DNA of 64,000 nt from Meloidogyne chitwoodi. Taxonomy: Eukaryota; Nematoda; Chromadorea; Rhabditida; Meloidogynidae. Positions within the stretch are counted from its first letter, which is position 1. Each line of letters starts with the position of its first letter. The position numbers were made by a program, and so were the translations under genes. Below the pieces are notes generated by a model. It was not told where the DNA came from. It saw nothing but the letters and a program-made list of their open reading frames with translations, and ran no database searches. This document shows, in pieces, positions 39,014-47,740 of this stretch. The stretch covers positions 1,054,001 to 1,118,000 of the forward strand of contig JACZZP010000006.1 in assembly GCA_015183035.1 (NCBI GenBank). Direction: 5' to 3'.

Positions 39014-39358
39014 AATAATTGGGGTAGGAATCTCGGTCTTTAGTGTAGAATTGTATGGAACATTAAAGACACGCCCCTTATTCTTCACTTTAAAGAAACA
39101 GTGGCCAGGTAAATCGTAGAATGAATCAAATGGAACAAAGCGACTCCCTGAAAAGCGTGTGCAGTAAACAATCACGCCCTCTTTTACTACTACAAAGTCC
39201 AATTCAACTTCCGTAGCCTTGCATTTGGTACATTTACCGGCTTGATCATAAGGAATAAAACGCGGAGTTGTAAGTCGGACACTAGAAATAGTGATTCCGC
39301 TAGAGGTAATATTAAAATCTATTTCGGGTAAAATTTTAGGAAAATTTTTGTTGTTCAT
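38783..39358 (-). CDS. Only gene of the nested element (zinc-type domain protein)
   Basis: Starts at ATG 39358 on the minus strand. Residues 1 to about 115 are a paralogue of the Polinton gene at 36307-37045: KCTKCKATEVELDF, RFVPFDSFYDLPGHCFFK and KNKGRVFN match in order. At the point where the Polinton gene has its intron, this copy reads straight through. The rest of the frame enters the left arm and becomes a Leu/Phe/Ser/Pro-rich tail made by the minisatellite, which may not be a real protein end. The function is unknown. Retention of only this gene suggests it helps the element, or that it is a leftover of deletion. Confidence 0.6.
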   Translation of the reverse strand: MNNKNFPKILPEIDFNITSSGITISSVRLTTPRFIPYDQAGKCTKCKATEVELDFVVVKEGVIVYCTRFSGSRFVPFDSFYDLPGHCFFKVKNKGRVFNVPYNSTLKTEIPTPIITKYGKKCIILWMKKKGFYFSKTFQGKTWKDDCSIERKRPQHLLLSSSFFLSTTPIALFLFFPLHPLLSSSFSYPRH

Positions 39359-39647
39359 CTTAAAATGAATGTAAAATGTAAAAACGCTCTGTTTTTATAG
39401 TGAGAGAAGAAGTGATACTAAAAAATATATAATATTTTCTCCTTCTATTACTCAATAATTTTTTCAATGCGCGAAAGATAATTTATTCGTAAAATATTTT
39501 CTCCTTCTATCCCCTATAAATTTTATCGGTTTATAATTTATTCATAAAATATTTTCTCCCTCTATTTCGCAATAATTTATTCAGTACGCAAAAAAAAAAA
39601 GAGTTTTATTTTTATGACCAATGAGAATAGATTTTATCCTATTCTCA
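39359..39647. promoter_or_regulatory. Loop region upstream of the nested gene
   Basis: About 290 bp containing three spaced copies of an AATATTTTCTCC(T/C)TCTAT word (near 39430, 39495 and 39548). They lie upstream of the nested gene's start and could be promoter or replication elements; no function is shown. Confidence 0.4.
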
Positions 39648-40099
39648 ACCAAATATGGAAAGAAATGCATAATCCTTTGGATGAAAAAAAAAGGATTTTA
39701 TTTTTCCAAAACTTTTCAAGGCAAGACTTGGAAAGACGACTGCTCAATAGAAAGGAAAAGGCCTCAACACCTCCTACTCTCTTCTTCTTTTTTCCTATCC
39801 ACGACACCAATTGCCCTCTTCCTTTTCTTCCCCCTTCACCCTCTACTCTCTTCTTCTTTTTCCTACCCACGACACTAATTGCCCTCTTCTTTTTCTTCCC
39901 CCTCCCCCACGACACCGACTACTCTCTTCTTTTTCTTCCCCCTACACCCACGACACCGACTACTCTCTTCTTTTTCTTCCCCCCTACACCCGCGACACCG
40001 ACTACTCTCTTCTTTTTCTTCCCCCTACACCCGCGACACCGACTTCTCTCTTCTTTTTCTTCCCCCTACACCCACGACATACCCGTATGGTTAACTACT
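39648..40099. repeat. Nested element right arm
   Basis: The inverted copy of 38562-39013, equal in length. It encodes no protein of its own; the Pro/Phe/Leu-rich open frames here are low-complexity translations. Confidence 0.85.
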
Positions 40100-40105
40100 T
40101 ACGAT
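40100..40105. repeat. Nested element target duplication, right (TACGAT)
   Basis: Matches 38556-38561. Confidence 0.9.
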
Positions 40106-40812
40106 ACCTCCTTCTCTGCCTAGAAGTAGACAAAGTGTATTAATTGAAGAAGATTTTCCTGCAGGACCATCAACATCACATCAAACTCGAAAGAGAAATA
40201 TACAAACGAATAACGAAGAGTCAAAAAAATTTAAAACAATTAAAAATATAAAAGAGTCAAAAATTCCGATTCCAAAGAAAGGAAAACAAAAGAAAAATGT
40301 AAGACCAGACTCAAATATTATCGCATCTTTAAATCCTCCTCCTCCTATTTCTCTTCAAAGTACTAAGAGACGACCATCGGAGTCTGAAGAATTTAATGGG
40401 TTAAAGAGGAGACAAGTCGCAGATCCAAATATTGAGGCTGAAGATGAGCCACAAGATTTAAAACAAGACAGAAAGTTGACGCAACAAAAAATTCGTGCTC
40501 GAAGCTCAAAAGAAAAAAGATTTTCTAAAGAGAAAGGAAAAATTAAAAAAGCAAAAAGTTACCATTAATGAATCCGCATTAGTTCAAGCTCGCATTCAAG
40601 ATGATATTAATAGACGACAAAAATTAAAAAGAAAATGGCCTGGTCCTCCTGATGGAGAAGAAATAAGAGTTCAAAGAAAAGTTACTAGGAGACAATCAGA
40701 ATTAGCAGCAAGAAAGTGGATGTTAAACCTTATAAAAGCGAGGCGAAAAGAAGCAATTACAAGGAAATTAACTAAAAAAGATATTTCAAATTTTAAACCA
40801 ACACTTTGGTAA
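40106..40812 (+). pseudogene. Disordered Lys/Glu-rich protein, 3' part (with frameshift)
   Basis: The continuation of the gene begun at 38143. From 40106 the frame runs in phase with the 5' part through Pro/Ser/Lys-rich sequence. At about 40485-40500 the conserved-looking coding moves to another frame (QKKKDFLKRKEKLKKQK onward) that ends at 40810-40812 after KKDISNFKPTLW. The product is highly charged and probably disordered. Both the nested insertion and the frameshift inactivate it as read. It ends 14 bp before the integrase start. Confidence 0.65.
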
Positions 40813-40826
40813 TTTTATACATAAAA

Positions 40827-41912
40827 ATGGATGAATATATAAAACTCCTTGACAAACTTTATAATGATCCAGAGTCCCCTTCAGCATATGCTGGTATAGA
40901 TAGTTTATGGAAAGAAGCAAAGAAAACATTTAAACATATTCCTAGAGATGTAATTAAAAATTATTTGGAAGGGCATCGCACCTATACTCTTATGCGCCCC
41001 AAAAGGGTGCATTTTCGCAGGAGTAAAACTATTGCAGCAGGTTTTATGACTGATGTACAAGTAGATTTAGCAGATATGCAAGCACTTTCTAGGCATAACA
41101 GAGGGCATAAATATATATTATTTGGAATTGATGTTTTGTCTAAACGAGTCTTTACTGTTCATTTAAAATCAAAGAAATCAGATCATATGCTGGAAGCTTT
41201 TCGTATTCTCATTGAACAAATGCCTATGAAACCTCACAGAATTTTTTCAGATAAAGGGAAAGAATTCACAAATCGTCCTTTAAAAGAATTTTTTGAAAAA
41301 GAACAAATAGAAAAATATCAGGCAACACATTCTATAGTAAAAGCATCACTTGCTGAAAGAGGAATTAGAAATTTAAAACAAAGATTATATCGTTATTTCT
41401 CTCAAAATAAAACACAAAATTGGATAGATATTTTATCAAAAATAGTTGAAGGAATTAATAAATCTTATTGTCGTATACATGGAATGCGTCCAATTGATGT
41501 CAATTTTAAAAATGCTCAAAAAGTTTGGAAGAAAATTTACGGGAATATTTTCTTTACCAAAAATAAAAAGAAGCCTAAATTTAAAAAAGATGAACATGTT
41601 AGAATTAGTAGAGACAAAGGACATTTTGAAAAAGGATATCTTCCGAATTGGGGTGACGAAATATTGGAGATTGAAAAAGTAAAAGGACATGAAAATCCTA
41701 TATTATATAAATTGCGCGACGATAAAGGAGAAAAATTCAAAGGCTCTTTCTACGAAGAGGAATTATCTAGAGTAAGAAAAGATGCGGGAACGGAGTATCG
41801 TATAGAGAAAATTGTGAGAAAAAAGAAAAGATATGATGGAACATACGATATATTAGTTAAATTCATTGGTTACCCAGAAAGAGAATGGATTCATGAGTCC
41901 CAACTAGTATAA
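40827..41912 (+). CDS. Polinton integrase (rve) with C-terminal chromodomain
   Basis: Joins the element's ends to the target and makes the 6-bp duplication. The start is ATG 40827, about 361 residues. The N-terminal region has the SPSAYAGIDSLWKEAKK pattern of Polinton integrases. The DDE core is D in VDLADMQ, D in FSDKGKEFTN, and E in SLAERGIRNLK, with 34 residues between the last two acidic residues. An SH3-like basic region follows. The C-terminal chromodomain reads YRIEKIVRKKKRYDG then YDILVKFIGYPEREW, which may guide insertion to modified histones. The frame is intact. It might also serve the nested element in trans. Confidence 0.95.
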   Translation: MDEYIKLLDKLYNDPESPSAYAGIDSLWKEAKKTFKHIPRDVIKNYLEGHRTYTLMRPKRVHFRRSKTIAAGFMTDVQVDLADMQALSRHNRGHKYILFGIDVLSKRVFTVHLKSKKSDHMLEAFRILIEQMPMKPHRIFSDKGKEFTNRPLKEFFEKEQIEKYQATHSIVKASLAERGIRNLKQRLYRYFSQNKTQNWIDILSKIVEGINKSYCRIHGMRPIDVNFKNAQKVWKKIYGNIFFTKNKKKPKFKKDEHVRISRDKGHFEKGYLPNWGDEILEIEKVKGHENPILYKLRDDKGEKFKGSFYEEELSRVRKDAGTEYRIEKIVRKKKRYDGTYDILVKFIGYPEREWIHESQLV

Positions 41913-41963
41913 AAGACTTTTATTTTTGTTTATATTGTATCATTTAAATAAAACTTAATAAAA

Positions 41964-43400
41964 ATGTCTAATAGTTTTTTCGTATTTCTTCCAAGTAATG
42001 TACCTGATTATTCTTCAAATAAACCTAATAAATATCGTGTCCATCTACCAAAACCTTTATATTTCAATGGAAATTGGGTATGTGGTTTGCATAGTATAAG
42101 TTACCCTTATTCATGGCCATCTACTATAGGAACCTTAGATGAACAATGGTTAAAAATTCACTTTACAGATGAATTGGGTCAAAAACATATTCTTCGTATA
42201 CCTATCCCAAGAGCTTCGCATACAAACGTGGAAAAATTAAGAGATTTTCTAAATTCTACTCTTGAACAACAAAATAATGCAATAGATTTAGTTTTTGACC
42301 AAGAAAGGTCATCCAAGGATTTAATTGCTTCTCCACCAGGACTAGAAAAGAAAAGAAAAAGAGATATTGAAGAATCACCTCCAAGAATTATACCAAATAA
42401 GAAAAAAATTGAAGAAGAGGTATATAAAGAAGGTCAAAAGGTCACATTATTACAATCTCCTGAGAAAATAGACGATAAAAATGAAAATAATAAAAAAGAA
42501 CAAACAAATAATATTACGCAACCCTCTCCTCCATCTTCTCAAAATAAAGACGATAAAAAAATATTAAAAGAAGAAGATTTTATTAAAAAAATAAAAGAAG
42601 CAGATGTTCAAAATAATAACGAAAAAATAAATGAAAAAGAAAAAATAATAAAGGAAAAGGTCATCCGTTCAAAACAATCTTTAGTATCAGAGAAAGAGGT
42701 TGCGCAAGAAGAAAATATTTTAAAAAAAGACTCTTTACCACCTGTCATTAGTCCGTTATTTTCATTAAAATTTCCTGAATTTGAAAAAGAAAATAATAAA
42801 ACAATAATTAAAAATGATGAGCTAGAATTTTCTATAGAGAATGAAGAAAAATATAAAAATAATACTTACAAGGATAATTCAAAATTTTTATTATGGAGAA
42901 GAGGGGCCCGTCTAAATGGAAATTTAACAATGTTAAAAGAAATTATAGATTCAATAATGTTTGAATATAGTACTGACTTTGCACGATTTCGAGTTGTATT
43001 TACGCATGAAAATATTGATCATATATCACTTGCATCACAATTGGGTTATGTTCTAGGGTTTGAAAACTCACAATTTATTCAAAATAATGAAATTGCAAAA
43101 TATGGCTGTGATTTGAGAGGAGGATTTTCTAGTTTTGCTGTTTATACTAATGGTCTTACAGAAAATATGATTATTGGTAATTCCCTAAGCTCATTATTGA
43201 GAGTAGTTTCGGTTTCTGGTGCAACCCCTGGAGAATATAATGAGAAAATATATGATTCACCAATTTATGCTAGAGTTCTTCCAAGAGAAATTAATGAAAT
43301 ACAAATCGAACTAAGAACTATGGATAGTGGAAGACTTGTACCATTCGCCTATGGAACTGTTTTAGTTGTACTAATATTCAAGAAAGTAATAAATTTTTGA
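41964..43400 (+). CDS. Minor capsid protein (penton-like)
   Basis: About 478 residues. The N-terminal block (FFVFLPSNVPDYSSNKPNKY, then VHLPKPLYFNGNWVCGL) and the C-terminal block (LLRVVSVSGATPGEY and RLVPFAYGTVLVVLIFKK) match the conserved ends of the Polinton/adintovirus minor capsid protein, assigned to the penton by structural comparison in the family. Between about residues 110 and 300 lies a Lys/Glu/Asn-rich insert, probably a disordered loop. The frame is intact. It precedes the pVI-like and major capsid genes, forming a structural-gene run. Confidence 0.75.
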   Translation: MSNSFFVFLPSNVPDYSSNKPNKYRVHLPKPLYFNGNWVCGLHSISYPYSWPSTIGTLDEQWLKIHFTDELGQKHILRIPIPRASHTNVEKLRDFLNSTLEQQNNAIDLVFDQERSSKDLIASPPGLEKKRKRDIEESPPRIIPNKKKIEEEVYKEGQKVTLLQSPEKIDDKNENNKKEQTNNITQPSPPSSQNKDDKKILKEEDFIKKIKEADVQNNNEKINEKEKIIKEKVIRSKQSLVSEKEVAQEENILKKDSLPPVISPLFSLKFPEFEKENNKTIIKNDELEFSIENEEKYKNNTYKDNSKFLLWRRGARLNGNLTMLKEIIDSIMFEYSTDFARFRVVFTHENIDHISLASQLGYVLGFENSQFIQNNEIAKYGCDLRGGFSSFAVYTNGLTENMIIGNSLSSLLRVVSVSGATPGEYNEKIYDSPIYARVLPREINEIQIELRTMDSGRLVPFAYGTVLVVLIFKKVINF

Positions 43401-43471
43401 AAAGTATATAAAGCATTATTTTCGTTTATTTTGTATTCATTTATTATTTTATAAATTTTATTAAAAACAAA

Positions 43472-43963
43472 ATGGTACATATTATATTTGATACTACAGA
43501 AGTCGGTTATGACGACTTTATTCAAAACCCTTTTAATATTCAAGAGGGTAGTGGTCTAGAAGGAATAGGAAGTACATACTTCAAAGGAGCATCCCCTTTT
43601 CAAAGAGGTTATGGCTTACAGGGTGGTGCGGGAATAGGAGATGTTCTTAGAGGACTTTGGCGTTTCTTTCTCCCAATTGTTCGTCGTGTAGGAACTACTG
43701 TAACAGCAGAGGCATTAAATACAGGACAGAGAGTGTTAGAAAAAGTTAATCAAGGGGAGCCTATAAGAGAAGCTCTGACTAGTGAGGGAAAAAAAGGTTT
43801 AGACACTCTACTTGAAAAAGGAGGATTACCAAAACAGTTTGGGACTGGCCGTCCGCGAAAAAGTATAAAAGGCGGTAAAAAATATTCTTCACCAAATCAT
43901 AAAATCATTATTGGAAAAGTTGCTAAAAAGAGAGTTAGATCAGACGCTTTCGGCCTTTATTAA
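43472..43963 (+). CDS. pVI-like minor capsid protein
   Basis: A 163-residue protein. The middle has the Gly-rich segment GYGLQGGAGIGDVLRGLWRFF and an amphipathic helix, as in adenovirus pVI-like proteins of Polintons, which lie inside the capsid, disrupt membranes on entry and are cut by the viral protease. The C-terminal part is Lys/Arg/Gly-rich and ends AKKRVRSDAFGLY. Gly-Gly/Gly-Ala sites could be cleavage points, though no site was verified. The gene sits 22 bp before the major capsid gene. Confidence 0.65.
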   Translation: MVHIIFDTTEVGYDDFIQNPFNIQEGSGLEGIGSTYFKGASPFQRGYGLQGGAGIGDVLRGLWRFFLPIVRRVGTTVTAEALNTGQRVLEKVNQGEPIREALTSEGKKGLDTLLEKGGLPKQFGTGRPRKSIKGGKKYSSPNHKIIIGKVAKKRVRSDAFGLY

Positions 43964-43985
43964 TCTAAAAAAAAAATACTACAAA

Positions 43986-45314
43986 ATGGCATACCATAAA
44001 ATAGACAAAGATAGTATAAGCTCCATCACAAATGCTTTGGATTTTTTTCAAATTCCTCCAACAAATGTGAGCATTTCATCAGCCAAAGTTTTTGAAATAT
44101 TACCGAGCAATCCTCTCACGGATACTCCTTACCACTTTAAAATTCATTCTAGTCAAAATTATATTGATTTATCAAAATGTTACTTATTTACTGAATTTCG
44201 AATTCGCAAAGAAAATGCAAATGGACAACTTGTAGATATTGTGTCAACTGACAATGTCGCCCCCATTCAATTAATCGGTCATACTTTTATAAATAATATG
44301 AGAATTAGTATAAATGGAAGAGAAGTTTTTAACTCAAACTCTTTAATGGCTTATAAATCATACCTATCGCATGAACTAAGTTTTTCGAACGCAGCAAAAA
44401 ATTCCCATTTAAATGTAGCAGGATATTATGGAGACTCTGGATTAAGTTTGGAATCGGGTGCAGGATACGAATCAAGAAAATCTCGTTTTGCTCAAAGTAC
44501 AACAGCCCAGTTTATTTCGAAAATAGATGCAGATCTTTTTAATCAACCTTTATATTTAATTAATCACTGTGAAATTGATATAGAAATTCTTCCTAATGAA
44601 TCTCGTTTTGTATTGATCTCACCACTAACTATAGCAGGACTTCCTCAAAATACTCGTTACCACTTTGAAGTAATTAACTGTAAACTTTATGTGAAGAAGG
44701 TGGACATTATGGATGGTCTAGCACTTGACATTGCTAAAAAGCTAGACATGAGACCTGCACGCTATGCTATAAGAAAAACAATGATGAAACCCTTATTTAT
44801 TAGTCAAGGTCGATATGAATTCAATGCAAACCTATTTATGGATCAAATTCCTAGAAGAGTGATACTTGGTCTAGTCTCAAATACTGACTATGTTGGAACT
44901 TTTCATAGAAGCCCTTTTAATTTTCAACCCTTTAATTTGAGAGAAATTAGTATAATTGCAAATGGTAGAAGTTATCCTCAAGCTTCCTATGATTTTGATT
45001 TTCCTAGTGGAAAATTTGCTAGAGCTTTTAATGATATGAATGAGGCAATAGGTTTTACAAATTCCCTAGAAAGTAACGGAATATCCTTCGCACAATATGC
45101 TTACACCCACTGTATTTTCGTTTTTAATCTTACTAACAGCGGAGAAGATCAAAGCGGTCTTTTTGACTTAATTAGAAATGGAACAACCGCAGTTAACATA
45201 AAATTCAGTCAGCCTATACCAGATGGAGGAGTAATGTTAATTGTAATGGGTGAAGCAGACTCATTAATAATGTTAGATAAGAATCGAACAATAACCAGTG
45301 ATACCACAATCTGA
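43986..45314 (+). CDS. Major capsid protein (double jelly-roll)
   Basis: A 442-residue protein from ATG 43986. The start ALDFFQIPPTNVSISSAKVF, then TPYHFKIHSSQNYIDLSKCY and NNMRISINGREVFNSNS, is the typical opening of the Polinton/adintovirus major capsid protein, annotated in worms as a hypothetical of Maverick origin. The second barrel includes YAIRKTMMKPLFISQGRYEF and RRVILGLVSNTDYVGTFHRS. It would form hexon-like trimers. The frame is intact, so capsid function is not obviously lost. An upstream ATG in a longer open frame (43911) overlaps the pVI gene and is less likely. Confidence 0.88.
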   Translation: MAYHKIDKDSISSITNALDFFQIPPTNVSISSAKVFEILPSNPLTDTPYHFKIHSSQNYIDLSKCYLFTEFRIRKENANGQLVDIVSTDNVAPIQLIGHTFINNMRISINGREVFNSNSLMAYKSYLSHELSFSNAAKNSHLNVAGYYGDSGLSLESGAGYESRKSRFAQSTTAQFISKIDADLFNQPLYLINHCEIDIEILPNESRFVLISPLTIAGLPQNTRYHFEVINCKLYVKKVDIMDGLALDIAKKLDMRPARYAIRKTMMKPLFISQGRYEFNANLFMDQIPRRVILGLVSNTDYVGTFHRSPFNFQPFNLREISIIANGRSYPQASYDFDFPSGKFARAFNDMNEAIGFTNSLESNGISFAQYAYTHCIFVFNLTNSGEDQSGLFDLIRNGTTAVNIKFSQPIPDGGVMLIVMGEADSLIMLDKNRTITSDTTI

Positions 45315-45363
45315 TATTTTTATTAATTCATTTATAAAAGTTGTTTAAAATTTTAGAAATAAA

Positions 45364-45828
45364 ATGTTCTCTAAAAATGTTTCGATAATTATTTTTTTAT
45401 TACGAGTTTTCCTTCCTATTACTTCTTTGACAGTTGAGTCAGAATTGCCAGAGTATTCCGAATATTTGCGTCAGATAGCCGAAAGACAAATAAAAACAAA
45501 TATAAAGGAAGAAGTAACCACAAAATCTTTGATTAGTCCCTTTGCAAATTTTCCTTCTATTCAATTATGTAAGGATGCTCCTACAACAAGCGAAAACTAT
45601 TATAATCATGTCTATTGCTGGGTAATGTTACTTCTTTATACATTGCTTGTACTAAGTCTAATAATATATCAATTACGATCGATTGTGTGGTTAGGGAATA
45701 CTATCCCAAAAAGAAAAAATAAAAAAGATATTGAACTTGGTTTAATAGATGAACAGTCTAGAAATAACAAAAATATTGACAACAAATCCAAAGACGAACC
45801 AAATATTTCAAGGATGCTTACCATGTGA
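45364..45828 (+). CDS. Type I membrane protein, Polinton cargo
   Basis: A 154-residue protein with a signal peptide (IIIFLLRVFLPITSL), an ectodomain of about 75 residues with few Cys, and one transmembrane segment near residues 90-110 (VYCWVMLLLYTLLVLSLIIY). A basic then acidic cytoplasmic tail ends in SRMLTM. I do not recognise the family; it is much shorter than known Maverick fusion proteins. It may be an entry or envelope accessory, or a virion membrane protein. Its 3' end overlaps the protease start in another frame (45769-45828). Confidence 0.55.
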   Translation: MFSKNVSIIIFLLRVFLPITSLTVESELPEYSEYLRQIAERQIKTNIKEEVTTKSLISPFANFPSIQLCKDAPTTSENYYNHVYCWVMLLLYTLLVLSLIIYQLRSIVWLGNTIPKRKNKKDIELGLIDEQSRNNKNIDNKSKDEPNISRMLTM

Positions 45829-46216
45829 TAAAATACCCAATATAAATTGTATAAGATATCCTGCGGCGTTTGTATAGAATTTGGACCCTCATCAGTCAGG
45901 AGGATCACATTGGGTGTCTATTTTTGCAGAAGGAAAAGAAAGATGTGTATATTATTTTGATAGCTTAACACTTTTTAATATTCAAAAATCAAAAGAAGGA
46001 TGTATAATAAATAATTTTCTTGAAAAATTCCCTTTAATAGTTAGAAATTGTAATCCCTACCAATCTCCTTTATCTAAGACATGTGCCCACCATTGTATTT
46101 GTTTTATTTATTTTCTCTCACAAAATTGTACCTTTAATCAATATCTTAAAATACTAGAAAAAGAACATAACCCAGATTTATTTGTTAAAAAGATAGTTAA
46201 TAAAATGCTTAAATAA
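45769..46216 (+). pseudogene. Adenovirus-type capsid maturation protease with in-frame TAG
   Basis: A cysteine protease of the adenain/Ulp1 type that cleaves capsid precursors. The N-terminal part starts at ATG 45769 (SLEITKILTTNP). An in-frame TAG interrupts it at 45875-45877, just before NLDPHQSGGSHWVSIF. The catalytic His is in GGSHW, the Asp in YYFDSL, the Gln in YQSP and the Cys in SKTCAHHCICF, in the expected order. The stop lies in the beta-sheet before the catalytic His, so termination there removes the whole active site. Either the gene is dead, the stop is read through, or the base is wrong. Confidence 0.8.
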
Positions 46217-46869
46217 TTTTCTTATTTTATTTTTTCTCGAAATGTCCAGATGTTAATTTAATATAATATATTTAGGTTTTAACCTTTTTAAGTAAATAGA
46301 ATAAGAGTAATTAAATTTAAAATAAATATGACCTTTTAGATTTTATTAAAAAAGGAAAAAAATTTCCTAATATAATTAGATTTAACCTTTCGGATGAGTA
46401 TAAAGAGAATGTAAATTAATGACCTTTGCAGGCCAGATGTTTTAATAATTTAACCTTTCGAAAATTTTAAAAGTAAATATTGCGAAAAGGTCAAAGTGTC
46501 ATTAAAATTTTTTAGGATAATAAGATTTTTAAATATAATTGAGTTTTACGACATTTTGCAAGTCCAGATGTTATTAATATTGTATTTATTTAACCTTTTT
46601 GGAAAAATAAAAGCATTTATTTTAAATTTAATTACACTAAAAATTAAAATTTATTATTGTTTAATTTTGAAAGGTCAAGATGTATAAATTGCAATATTTT
46701 TTTTAAAGATAATTGAATTTTACGACATTTTTAAGCCCAGCTGTCTAATTTTAAGGTGTACTAAAATATGCCATTTTTTGTAAAATTATATCCTTTTTTC
46801 ATTTTTATAAAAAATAATTATAAGTAAATATTTTTAGTTCAGATAGATTTTATTTATTAAAAGAGAACA
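46217..46869. repeat. Degenerate repeat region
   Basis: Contains about five spaced, diverged copies of a unit with a CCAGATGT-like word followed by TTTAACCTTT (near 46246, 46432, 46561, 46674 and 46738). No gene is seen. Confidence 0.45.
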
Positions 46870-47326
46870 ATGAACCATTATCCTGAAAAACGTGCAACAT
46901 TAAACGAACAATCTCTTGAATTTTTATTTGAAAATATTCTATCATTGAATGATCATCTCCCTAAATTACAACAAGAAATACAGACAATATGTGTTAAAAA
47001 TGAACCGGAGATAATTGTTGCAACACCTATTCCATTAAATCGTTGGATATATTCTAGATATTTAATCAAGGTATTTTAATTTTATATTATGAAATCAATT
47101 ATTAATTTAGATAAATAATCCTCGTTGGCATTTTGAACGTAATAAAGAGAAAAACTACAAATTTAAAAACTATAGATGTTGCAAAACATTTTACAATGAC
47201 AATCGTTTTAAAAACAGAAAATTCAACAGAAAGTGTTATAAATGTGGTGTGATTTGGCGTTTAAAAAATAATAAGAACGGACGTAGAAGACACATGTGTT
47301 TTGAAAAATATAGCCGACCATTTTGA
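46870..47326 (+). CDS. Truncated polymerase-B paralogue (N-terminus plus zinc ribbon)
   Basis: Two exons (46870-47070 and 47111-47326) joined by a 40-nt intron give about 138 residues. Exon 1 parallels the polymerase's first exon: EKRATLNEQSLEFLFENIL against TKRAKLTTERSRAFLIENIL. It ends in the same LIK, and exon 2 starts with the same INNP. It then jumps to the zinc-finger region (CCKTFYNDN, CYKCGVIWRLKNNKNGRRRHMCFEKY) and stops. All polymerase and exonuclease motifs are missing. The frames are open throughout, so it could be a real short protein or a remnant of tandem duplication with internal deletion. Confidence 0.6.
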
Positions 47327-47380
47327 TATGATTTTTACACTCATAGATATCTTTATTATTTAATTTTTATTGTTGTTATT

Positions 47381-47740
47381 AATAAATAGAAGATACAATT
47401 TTGAAAAAATTAAGGATTAGAAGATGTCGTTTTTAGGGGTAAAAATGCATAATTAAGGAAAAGAAGATAAAATTTTAAAAAAATTAACAACTAGAAAATA
47501 ACTTTTTATTTAAGAAATAACAATTAACAAAAATAAGATGAAATTTATAAAATATTAGTTTAGAGAAGATGTCAGTTTTAGGGGTAAAAATGCAATATTA
47601 ACGAAAAGAAGATACAATTGTAAAATAATTAAGGAAAAGAAGATGAAATTTACATTTTTTGCCTATTTTCGATGAAAAAATACATATTTTTATAGTATAT
47701 GCGTGTGAAAAATATTCGCACGAAAAATCGCCAGCCGTTT
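47381..47740. repeat. Direct repeat copy 1 (360 bp)
   Basis: Begins AATAAATAGAAGATACAATT and ends CGCACGAAAAATCGCC-AGCCGTTT. It is closely similar to 52276-52636 and lies after the truncated polymerase gene just as that one lies after the full gene. Internally it has shorter repeats of AGAAGATGTCGTTTTTAGGGG. Confidence 0.85.

Larger units (their letters stand above)
38562..40099. mobile_element. Nested mini-Polinton (satellite-like element), 1,538 bp
   Basis: Two arms of 452 bp (38562-39013 and 39648-40099) are inverted and appear identical: every open frame in one arm has an identical match in the other. The termini start AGTAGTTAACCATACGGG, and the 6-bp duplication TACGAT flanks the element (38556-38561 and 40100-40105). 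The AGTAGT start, the GTCGTGGGTGT word and the 6-bp duplication match the surrounding Polinton's style. Its arms contain a roughly 41-bp minisatellite. The loop encodes one gene and no integrase or polymerase, so it must move in trans. The perfect arms suggest a young insertion. Confidence 0.9.

Noticed and set aside
40827..41912. LTR retrotransposon or retrovirus from the rve integrase
   Set aside because: No reverse transcriptase, protease-RT polyprotein or LTRs; polymerase B, ATPase and capsid genes fit a Polinton.
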